A DNA stretch of 41,729 nucleotides from NCBI GenBank assembly GCA_944320555.1, contig CALUHX010000021.1:1-41729 (forward strand), written 5' to 3'. Made by a program: the position numbers and the translations under genes. The notes beneath the pieces were generated by a model, which was not told the origin of the DNA, made no database searches, and was given only the letters and a program-made list of their open reading frames with translations. Shown here one piece after another: positions 26,327 through 32,684 of this stretch. Each line of letters starts with the position of its first letter. Within the stretch, counting starts at the first letter, position 1. Source of the DNA: an uncultured Butyricimonas sp. (lineage in GTDB: Bacteria > Bacteroidota > Bacteroidia > Bacteroidales > Marinifilaceae).

Positions 26327-26407
26327 GCCGACATCCCGCCGACCCGTCCTTACTCATCTGCCCTTCATCTGCCAGTCACCTGCTCGTCATCCGCCGGAGC
26401 AGGTGAC
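26327..26407. repeat. 11-bp tandem array with inverted terminal unit
   Basis: Units start every 11 bases at 26327, 26338, 26349, 26360, 26371, 26382 and 26393. The clearest are GCCCTTCATCT, GCCAGTCACCT and GCTCGTCATCC. GTCACCTGCT (26375-26384) recurs inverted as AGCAGGTGAC (26398-26407), a perfect 10-bp stem. It has the same period and inverted design as the arrays at 2664-2856 and 35361-35531 but an unrelated unit sequence. Confidence 0.7.
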
Positions 26408-26540
26408 AAACAAGCTACACACTAACCAATTGCGCCTTACCCAAGGACACCGAGCCCCTCCCTCCGGGCACCCGTGGCGGCGAATGTTAACAAACGACAA
26501 CGCCACAAGGACTAAAATTCAAACTTTTCATAAAAAACAT

Positions 26541-26571
26541 TTTGCCGTCACAGGGAAAAGACATACCTTCG
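26541..26571 (+). promoter_or_regulatory. Promoter of the plus-strand DUF6266-like gene
   Basis: TTTG at 26541-26544, 19 bases, then TACCTTCG at 26564-26571 (one mismatch from TAnnTTTG), 27 bases before the ATG at 26599. Confidence 0.65.
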
Positions 26572-26598
26572 TGACTGTAATTAAAAAAAGAAAAAGCT

Positions 26599-27270
26599 AT
26601 GACTAAAATCAAATTAAGAATGGTGACGTCCCTCAGCGGGACAATGGGCGACACGACGTACCGCACGCTGTCGCCGGGCAACATCGTGGTGAGCGACAAG
26701 GCGGCGCTCCCCACCTTCGAGAACGAGGAGGACAAGACGGCGCGCGACGCGCGGGCCGACCAGTTCGGCGCGGTGAACGCGCTGGTGCCCTCCGTCATCG
26801 ACGCCGTGAAGAAAGGCTTCCCCAACAAGCCCCGGGGCGTGTCGGCCGCCAACATGTTCACGGCGCGCAACGCCGCCACGCTCTGCGTCTCCACGCCGGC
26901 GGAGGACGGCGGGTTCGCGCGGGAGTACGACTTCCGCTCCATGACGCTCTCCGAGGGGCCGGTGGACGCGCCGTCGGCGACCGCCGCGGTGGACACGGAG
27001 AGCCGCGCCGTGAGCTTCACCCTCGCCGCCCTGCCGCCGGAGGAGGAGACCTCCCTGTGCAAGGCGACGGACGAGGTGTACGCCTTCGTCTTCGACGGCG
27101 AGCTGCGCAAGGGCGCGCTCGTGGAGCTGGGCGCGCGGGGCGACGGCGGCTCGAAGACGTTCTCCATCCCGGAGTCGTGGTCGACGGCCGACCTCTACGT
27201 CTACGCCTTCGCGCGGGCGCGGCGGGGGCGGAAGGCGTCGCCCACCGCGCTGCTCTACCCCGCCGAGTAG
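26599..27270 (+). CDS. DUF6266-like protein
   Basis: The protein has 223 residues. The opening MTKIKLRMVTSLSGTMGDTT with YRTLSPGNIVVSDK, the central segment KPRGVSAANMFTARNAATLC and the C-terminal STADLYVYAFARARRGRKAS follow the plan of DUF6266 proteins of Bacteroidetes: an N-terminal tail-like strand pair, a helical middle and an Ig-like end. No signal peptide is present. The role of the family is unknown; the phage-structural look of the N-terminus is only an impression. It has a good promoter upstream and a strong terminator at 27295-27335, so it is a single-gene unit. Confidence 0.65.
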   Translation: MTKIKLRMVTSLSGTMGDTTYRTLSPGNIVVSDKAALPTFENEEDKTARDARADQFGAVNALVPSVIDAVKKGFPNKPRGVSAANMFTARNAATLCVSTPAEDGGFAREYDFRSMTLSEGPVDAPSATAAVDTESRAVSFTLAALPPEEETSLCKATDEVYAFVFDGELRKGALVELGARGDGGSKTFSIPESWSTADLYVYAFARARRGRKASPTALLYPAE

Positions 27271-27294
27271 GCGGAGGAGGAGGCGCCCTCGCCC

Positions 27295-27335
27295 GCGCTC
27301 CCCGTCCCCTCCCGGGGCGGGGAGCGCATTTTTTC
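27295..27335 (+). terminator. Terminator after the DUF6266-like gene
   Basis: A perfect 10-bp stem GCGCTCCCCG (27295-27304) with CGGGGAGCGC (27318-27327) is followed by ATTTTTTC. The right arm recurs at 27335-27349 (CGGGGCGGGGAGCGC). Confidence 0.85.
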
Positions 27336-27369
27336 GGGGCGGGGAGCGCGATTTTCGCGGAAAAAAACG

Positions 27370-27377
27370 TATATTTG
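27370..27377 (+). promoter_or_regulatory. Candidate -7 box for the small acidic protein / DUF4301 unit
   Basis: TATATTTG matches TAnnTTTG exactly and lies 30 bases before the ATG at 27408. No TTTG is seen at the -33 position. Confidence 0.5.
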
Positions 27378-27407
27378 CGGGGTAAAAATTACTAATTGAC
27401 AGACAGA

Positions 27408-27662
27408 ATGTTACCAAAATTCCTTTTAGCAGACAACTCGCAGGACGACCCGGACACCATCTACGTGGTGCACACCGAGACGCCGCGGTGCATCATCCGC
27501 TGTGACGTGGACGACTTCTACGGCAACCAGCGCGTTTATTGGATTGACGACGAGCCCCTGTCGCTCGACGACACGGAGGCCCTGCTCGACGAGGCGGAGG
27601 ACTTCTTCGAGCGGGAGCTGGAGAACCAGGAGAACCTCTACGACGAGGAGGAGGGGATGTGA
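27408..27662 (+). CDS. Small acidic conserved-type hypothetical protein
   Basis: The protein has 84 residues from ATG 27408; a TTG at 27396 is less likely. It is rich in Asp and Glu (DDPDTIYVVHTETPRCIIRC; end ENQENLYDEEEGM). It has the look of a small cytosolic beta-strand protein with an acidic helical tail. I know no function. It precedes the DUF4301 gene by 48 bases in the same direction, so the two probably share the promoter at 27370. Confidence 0.75.
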   Translation: MLPKFLLADNSQDDPDTIYVVHTETPRCIIRCDVDDFYGNQRVYWIDDEPLSLDDTEALLDEAEDFFERELENQENLYDEEEGM

Positions 27663-27710
27663 CGGGCCGGAGCGAGGACGAAAAAAACAACCTAACCAAC
27701 GTGAATCGAC

Positions 27711-29276
27711 ATGTACTCAAAAAACGACATTAGACAATTCCGCCGCCGGGGACTGAAGCCCGAGCAGGTGGACGAGCAGATAGAGAACCTCAAGCGGGGG
27801 TTCGCGCCCGTGGCGGCCGCGGAGGCGGCCACGGTGGGCAACGGCGTCACGAAGCTGACGGAGGACGAGGCGCAGGCCGCCGTCCGCGCGTTCGAGAGCC
27901 GGCGCGGGGAGCTGGACATGGTGAAGTTCGTGCCGGCCTCGGGGTCGGCGACGAGGATGTTCAAGCTGCTGAACAGTTTCCGGGCCCGCTACACGGGCAG
28001 CGACGAGGACTACCTGGAATACCTGCGCCACAAGGAGCCGGGGACGGTGTTCTCGTTCTTCCAGCACCTGAAGGCGTACCCCTTCTACGCCCGGTTGAAG
28101 GAGCGGGTGATGGAGGACCGCAAGGATCTGGACAAGATGCTGTGGAAGAACCAGTTCGAGGACATCCTCGACTACCTGCTGACGGAGCGGGGGCTTGACT
28201 ACAACCACACGCCGAAGGCGCTCATCGACTTCCACGTCTATCCGGGGCACACGCGGACGGCGCTGGAGGAGCACCTCGTGGAGGCGGCCCTCTACTGCAG
28301 CGACGGGCGGCGGGCGAAGACGCACTTCACCGTGTCGGAGGAACACATGAGGCGGGTGAAGGAGCTCGTGAAGCGGGAGCTGAAGTTCTACAAGAAGGAC
28401 TTCGGCGTGGCGTTCGACGTGACGTACTCGGCGCAGAAGCCGGAGACGGACATGGTGAGCCTCGACCGGCGGGGCGAGCTGCTGCGCGACGGGGAGGGGA
28501 ACGTGGTGTTCCGCCCGGGCGGGCACGGGGCGCTCATCCACAACCTGAACGAGCTGAAGGAGCGCGTCATCTTCATCAAGAACATCGACAACGTGCTTCC
28601 CGACCGCAACAAGGAGGCGACGGTGTTCTGGAAGAAGGCGCTGGCGGGCGTGCTGCTGGAGACGCAGGAGCGGCTGTTCGGCTACATGCGGCGGCTGGAG
28701 CGGGGGAAGGAGCGCGGCGGGGAGCTGCTGGCGGAGGCGGAGGCGTTCCTGCGGGAGCGGCTGGGCTTCCGACCGGCGGAGGGGAGCGTGCCGGCGGACC
28801 CGGAGGAGCGGGCGCGGTTCCTCGCGAGGGCGATGGACCGCCCGCTGCGCGTGTGCGGGATGGTGCGCAACGAGGGGGAGCCGGGCGGCGGCCCGTTCTG
28901 GGTGAGCGTGCCGGGCGAGGGCGAGCGGCTGATGATTGTGGAGAGCGCGCAGCTCAACCTGAGGGACAAGGAGCAGAAGCGGATTTTCGCGTCGTCGACG
29001 CACTTCAACCCGGTGGACATCGTGTGCTCGCCGTACAATTACCGGGGCAAGAAGTACGACCTGGAGGATTTCATCGACCGCGGGCAGGGGTTCGTGACGG
29101 AGAAGTCGTACAACGGGGAGGACATCCGCGCGCAGGAGCTTCCGGGGCTGTGGAACGGGGCGATGGCGGGATGGAACACGCTGTTCGTGGAGGTGCCGCT
29201 GGCGACGTTCAGCCCGGTGAAGACGGTGTTCGACCTGCTGCGGTTCGAGCACAGGAACGTGTTAAGAAACGACTGA
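27711..29276 (+). CDS. DUF4301 family protein
   Basis: The protein has 521 residues. The start MYSKNDIRQFRRRGLKPEQV and the block MVKFVPASGSATRMFKLLNS (about 64-83) are characteristic of DUF4301. The latter resembles the nucleotide-binding loop of sugar nucleotidyltransferases, so a sugar-nucleotide or phosphotransfer role is possible but unproven. Other conserved-looking blocks are HVYPGHTRTALEEHLVEAAL, RPGGHGALIHNLNELKERVI, FIKNIDNVLPDRNK and STHFNPVDIVCSPYNYRG. It is cytosolic with no signal peptide. The DUF368 gene starts 7 bases downstream, so they are co-transcribed. Confidence 0.88.
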   Translation: MYSKNDIRQFRRRGLKPEQVDEQIENLKRGFAPVAAAEAATVGNGVTKLTEDEAQAAVRAFESRRGELDMVKFVPASGSATRMFKLLNSFRARYTGSDEDYLEYLRHKEPGTVFSFFQHLKAYPFYARLKERVMEDRKDLDKMLWKNQFEDILDYLLTERGLDYNHTPKALIDFHVYPGHTRTALEEHLVEAALYCSDGRRAKTHFTVSEEHMRRVKELVKRELKFYKKDFGVAFDVTYSAQKPETDMVSLDRRGELLRDGEGNVVFRPGGHGALIHNLNELKERVIFIKNIDNVLPDRNKEATVFWKKALAGVLLETQERLFGYMRRLERGKERGGELLAEAEAFLRERLGFRPAEGSVPADPEERARFLARAMDRPLRVCGMVRNEGEPGGGPFWVSVPGEGERLMIVESAQLNLRDKEQKRIFASSTHFNPVDIVCSPYNYRGKKYDLEDFIDRGQGFVTEKSYNGEDIRAQELPGLWNGAMAGWNTLFVEVPLATFSPVKTVFDLLRFEHRNVLRND

Positions 29277-29283
29277 CAGGGAT

Positions 29284-30306
29284 ATGGAAACGGCAAAGAA
29301 GCATAACTGTCTGATGGTGCTGGTGAAGGGCTGCGCGATGGGCGCGGCGGACGTGATTCCGGGAGTGTCCGGGGGGACGATAGCCTTCATCACGGGGATT
29401 TACGAGACGCTGCTGGACAGCATCCGGGCGTTCGACCTGACGGCGCTGCGGCTGTTCCTGCGAGGCCGCTGGCGGGAGTGGTGGCGGAAGGTGAACGGGA
29501 GTTTCCTGTTCAGCCTGCTGGCGGGGATAGGGATTTCCATTTTCTCGCTGGCGAAGCTGATGACGTGGCTGCTGGAGAACCACCCGGTGGGGGTGTGGTC
29601 GTTCTTCTTCGGGCTGATTATCGCGTCGTCGGTGCTGGTGGCGAGGGAAATCAAGCGGTGGAACGTGTGGAGCGTGGTGTCGGGGATAATCGGCATCGTC
29701 ATCGCCTACTACATCACGGTGGTGACGCCGACGGAGACGCCGGACGCGTGGTGGTTCATCATCCTCTCGGGGGCGATAGCCATCTGCGCGATGATTCTTC
29801 CGGGGATATCGGGGTCGTTCATCCTGCTGCTGATGGGGAAGTACCTGTTCATCATGGAGGCGGTGCACGAGCTGAACGTCGGGGTGCTGGCGCTGTTCGC
29901 CGTGGGGGCCGTGGCGGGAATCATCAGTTTCTCGCACGTGCTGTCGTGGCTGCTGAAGCACTACCACAACGTGACGGTGTCGCTGCTGACGGGGTTCATG
30001 GTGGGCTCGCTGAACAAGGTGTGGCCGTGGAAGGAGACGCTGACGACGAGCGTGAACGGCGACGGGGTGACGGTGGCGGTGATGGAGCGCAACGTGTCGC
30101 CGGCGGCGTTCGAGGAGCTGACGACGGTGCTGCCGTCGGCGGAGAACGCGCGGCTGGTGGTGGGCGAGGTGCCGGCGGGGCTGGAGGGAGCGGCCACGGC
30201 GGGGTCGGAGGCGTTGCTGCCGCTGGCCGTGGCGATGTGCGCGGCGGGGCTCCTGCTCATCGTGGTCATCGAGCTCATCGGCAAGCGGATGCAAAAGGCG
30301 GCGTGA
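29284..30306 (+). CDS. DUF368 family polyprenyl-phosphate transporter
   Basis: The protein has 340 residues with about eight or more hydrophobic helices. The family hallmark appears twice as an inverted-repeat-like pair: MGAADVIPGVSGGTIAFITG near the N-terminus (about 19-38) and ILPGISGSFILLLMGKYLF in the middle (about 165-185). DUF368 proteins (PopT) were shown in other bacteria to help return undecaprenyl phosphate across the inner membrane. Here it sits between DUF4301 (7-base gap) and aroE (3-base gap), an operon whose logic is not obvious. uppS, which makes the same lipid, is elsewhere in the window. Confidence 0.9.
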   Translation: METAKKHNCLMVLVKGCAMGAADVIPGVSGGTIAFITGIYETLLDSIRAFDLTALRLFLRGRWREWWRKVNGSFLFSLLAGIGISIFSLAKLMTWLLENHPVGVWSFFFGLIIASSVLVAREIKRWNVWSVVSGIIGIVIAYYITVVTPTETPDAWWFIILSGAIAICAMILPGISGSFILLLMGKYLFIMEAVHELNVGVLALFAVGAVAGIISFSHVLSWLLKHYHNVTVSLLTGFMVGSLNKVWPWKETLTTSVNGDGVTVAVMERNVSPAAFEELTTVLPSAENARLVVGEVPAGLEGAATAGSEALLPLAVAMCAAGLLLIVVIELIGKRMQKAA

Positions 30307-30309
30307 GGG

Positions 30310-31281
30310 ATGGCGGCGACGTACGGAATCATCGGGAGGCCGCTGGGCCACTCGTTCTCGCCGCGGTACTTCGCGGAGAAGTTCCGGCGCGAGGGCATAG
30401 ACGCCCGCTACGAGGCGTTCGAGCTGCGTGACATCGGGGAGGTCGGGAGACTGCTGGAGAGGCGTCCCGACCTCCTCGGTTTCAATGTGACCATACCTTA
30501 CAAGGAGGCGGTGATGGGGCTGCTGGACGAGGCGTCGGCGGAGGCCGCGGCCGTCGGGGCGGCGAACTGCGTGCGGGTGGACCGCGGGGCGGACGGCTCG
30601 CCGCGGCTCGCCGGGCACAACACGGACGCGGCGGCGTTCGGCGAGTCGCTGGCGCGCTTCCTCGGCCTGCCGCGGGCGGCGAGGGGATTCGGCTTCTCCG
30701 GCGGGGCGGACGGCGGCGGACGGCCCGCGGGGGCCGGAGGCGACTCCGGCTTCTCCGGCGGAGACGGCAGGGCGGACAGCGGCGACGAGGCCGGGGACGC
30801 GGGCGATGGTTTTCATACCCCCTCCCCCCTCCGGGGTACTCCCCCTATCTTAGGGGGAGAGCTGAACAGCGTCGCTGCCCTGGTATTGGGCGACGGGGGG
30901 GCGGCACGGGCCGTGCGTCACGCCCTGGACGGGCTGGGCATCCCCCACCTCACCGTGTCGCGCGCGCCGCGCAGGCCGGGCGTCATCGGCTACGGCGACC
31001 TCGCGCCGGAAGTGATGGCCGCGCACGCGCTCATCGTGAACACGACGCCGCTGGGGACGTGGCCGGACACCGCGGCGTGCCCCGGCATCCCCTACGGACT
31101 GCTCACGCCGCGGCATTTCCTCTACGACCTGACGTACAATCCCGCCGAGACGGAGTTCATGCGCCGGGGACGGCTCCGGGGGGCGCGGGTGAAGAACGGG
31201 CTGGAGATGCTGCGCCTGCAGGCGGAGGCCTCGTGGGCGTTCTGGCGGGCGGCCGATTCGCCGGAGGGGCGCGGGAAATAG
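30310..31281 (+). CDS. aroE: Shikimate dehydrogenase with a repeat-derived insertion
   Basis: The protein has 323 residues, against about 245-280 for the family. The substrate domain is intact: YGIIGRPLGHSFSPRYFAEK, the catalytic Lys in FNVTIPYKEAVMG and Asp in GHNTDAAAF. The NADP domain is intact: ALVLGDGGAARAVRHALDGL, IVNTTPLGTWPD, YDLTYNPAETEF and KNGLEMLRLQAEASWAFW. Between them, residues about 125-190 are extra: a Gly/Asp/Ser-rich stretch (GFSGG repeated at about 128 and 151), then FHTPSPLRGTPPILGGELNS, which is a translation of the MITE-like repeat at 24645-24725. It reduces 3-dehydroshikimate in aromatic amino acid synthesis. The insert keeps frame, so the enzyme may still work. Confidence 0.93.
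   Translation: MAATYGIIGRPLGHSFSPRYFAEKFRREGIDARYEAFELRDIGEVGRLLERRPDLLGFNVTIPYKEAVMGLLDEASAEAAAVGAANCVRVDRGADGSPRLAGHNTDAAAFGESLARFLGLPRAARGFGFSGGADGGGRPAGAGGDSGFSGGDGRADSGDEAGDAGDGFHTPSPLRGTPPILGGELNSVAALVLGDGGAARAVRHALDGLGIPHLTVSRAPRRPGVIGYGDLAPEVMAAHALIVNTTPLGTWPDTAACPGIPYGLLTPRHFLYDLTYNPAETEFMRRGRLRGARVKNGLEMLRLQAEASWAFWRAADSPEGRGK
30810..30887 (+). mobile_element. MITE-like fragment embedded in frame in aroE
   Basis: About 66 of 78 bases match 24646-24723 by my count, including CGGGGTACTCC and AGAGCTGAACAGC. It lacks the terminal inverted repeats. It lies at the boundary between the two aroE domains and is read in the same frame as the long open frame through copy 2. Confidence 0.8.
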
Positions 31282-31293
31282 GGAAAGATTGAT

Positions 31294-31301
31294 TACCTTC
31301 G
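31294..31301 (+). promoter_or_regulatory. Candidate -7 box for the MATE gene
   Basis: TACCTTCG, one mismatch from TAnnTTTG, 27 bases before the ATG at 31328. The same octamer is used at 26564. No -33 box is evident. Confidence 0.35.
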
Positions 31302-31327
31302 CGCCGTTTTCGCAAAACAGAACGGTT

Positions 31328-32653
31328 ATGAGATACACGGACAAGCAGATTTGGCGCATCAGCTACCCCATCCTGGTCGCCGTGCTCATGGAGCACATGA
31401 TTAACCTGACGGACACGGCCTTCCTCGGGCGGGTGGGCGAGGTGGAGCTGGGAGCCTCGGCGCTGGCCGGGGTGTACTACATGGCGATTTTCATGCTCGG
31501 GTTCGGGTTCAGCGTGGGGGCGCAGATTCTGATGGCCCGGCGCAACGGGGAGGGCAACCACGCGGCCATCGGGCCGGTGTTCTGGCAGGGGACGACGTTC
31601 CTGCTGCTGCTGGCGGCGGTGATATTCGCGGTGTCGCAGGCGTTCACGCCCCGCGTCCTGGAGCGGATGATAGAGTCGCCGGAGGTGTGCGCCGCCACGA
31701 ACGACTACCTGCGCTGGCGGGTGTACGGCTTCTTCTTCTCGTTCGTGGCGGTGATGTTCCGGGCCTTCCTCGTGGCCACCACCCAGACCAAGATACTGAC
31801 GCTGAACTCGCTGGTGATGGTGGGGACGAACGTGGTGCTGAACTACGCGCTGATATTCGGGAAGCTGGGCATGCCGGAGCTGGGCATAGCCGGGGCGGCC
31901 ATCGCCTCGTCGGTGTCCGAGGGGGTGTCGGTGCTTTTCTTCGCCCTCTATATCCGCCGCAAGGTGGACTGGCGGAAGTACGCCCTGGGGTTCCGTCCCG
32001 GGCTAAGCCGGGAGACGCTGGGGGGCATCCTCAACGTGTCGGTGTGGACCATGGTCCAGTACTTCCTGTCGTCCGCCACGTGGTTCCTCTTCTTCATCGC
32101 CGTGGAGCACCTCGGGGAAAGGCCGCTGGCGGTGTCGAACATCGTGCGGAGCGTCTCCACGTTCTTCTTCATGCCCATCACGGCTTTCGCCGCCGCCAAC
32201 AGCTCGCTGGTCAGCAACCTGATAGGGGCGGGCGAGCAGGAGCACGTGATGGGGACATGCCGGCAGACCATCCGGCTGGGCTACTGCTTCCTCGTGCCGC
32301 TGCTCGCGCTCGCGCTCCTGTTTCCGTCCGTCGTGCTGCGGATATACACGGACGACCTGCCCCTCGTCGAGGCCGCCGTGCCGTCGCTGTACGTGATGCT
32401 GTCGTCGCTGCTGCTCTCCTGTCCGGGGAACATCCTGTTCAGCACGGTCTCCGGGACGGGCGACACGCGGCGGGCGTTCTTCATGGAGATTTGCACGCTC
32501 GCCTTCTACATGCTCTACATGGTGTGCGTCGCCATGGTGGCGCGGGCCGACGTGGCCGTCTGCTGGACCACGGAACACGCCTACTGGGGCGTGCTGCTGC
32601 TCTTCGCCGTCACTTACCTGAGGCGGGGCACGTGGCGCGGCCGCAAAATCTGA
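31328..32653 (+). CDS. MATE family efflux transporter
   Basis: The protein has 441 residues from ATG 31328 (MRYTDKQIWRISYPILVAVL). It has about 12 membrane helices in two similar halves. MATE landmarks include NLTDTAFLGRVGEVELGASA in helices 1-2, the GFGFSVGAQILMARRNGEG loop and SNLIGAGEQEHV in the second half. The family exports drugs or metabolites by sodium or proton antiport; the substrate is unknown. It follows aroE by 46 bases in the same direction and converges on the transglutaminase-like gene with 31 bases between stops. Confidence 0.93.
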   Translation: MRYTDKQIWRISYPILVAVLMEHMINLTDTAFLGRVGEVELGASALAGVYYMAIFMLGFGFSVGAQILMARRNGEGNHAAIGPVFWQGTTFLLLLAAVIFAVSQAFTPRVLERMIESPEVCAATNDYLRWRVYGFFFSFVAVMFRAFLVATTQTKILTLNSLVMVGTNVVLNYALIFGKLGMPELGIAGAAIASSVSEGVSVLFFALYIRRKVDWRKYALGFRPGLSRETLGGILNVSVWTMVQYFLSSATWFLFFIAVEHLGERPLAVSNIVRSVSTFFFMPITAFAAANSSLVSNLIGAGEQEHVMGTCRQTIRLGYCFLVPLLALALLFPSVVLRIYTDDLPLVEAAVPSLYVMLSSLLLSCPGNILFSTVSGTGDTRRAFFMEICTLAFYMLYMVCVAMVARADVAVCWTTEHAYWGVLLLFAVTYLRRGTWRGRKI

Positions 32654-32684
32654 GCCGTCCCGCCGGAGGGCAATCCCAAGCCGC

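Larger units (their letters stand above)
26200..26598. other. Divergent intergenic region with 11-bp array and promoter
   Basis: This gene-free 399-base gap separates two divergent DUF6266-like genes. It contains the 11-bp-period array (26327-26403) and the promoter of the right-hand gene (26541-26571). The bases next to the left gene (26200-26320) are more AT-rich than the surroundings. Nothing else is recognised. Confidence 0.6.

Noticed and set aside
27717-29252. 511-codon minus-strand frame opposite DUF4301
   Set aside because: Leu/Val/His/Arg-rich antisense reading of a well-supported gene.
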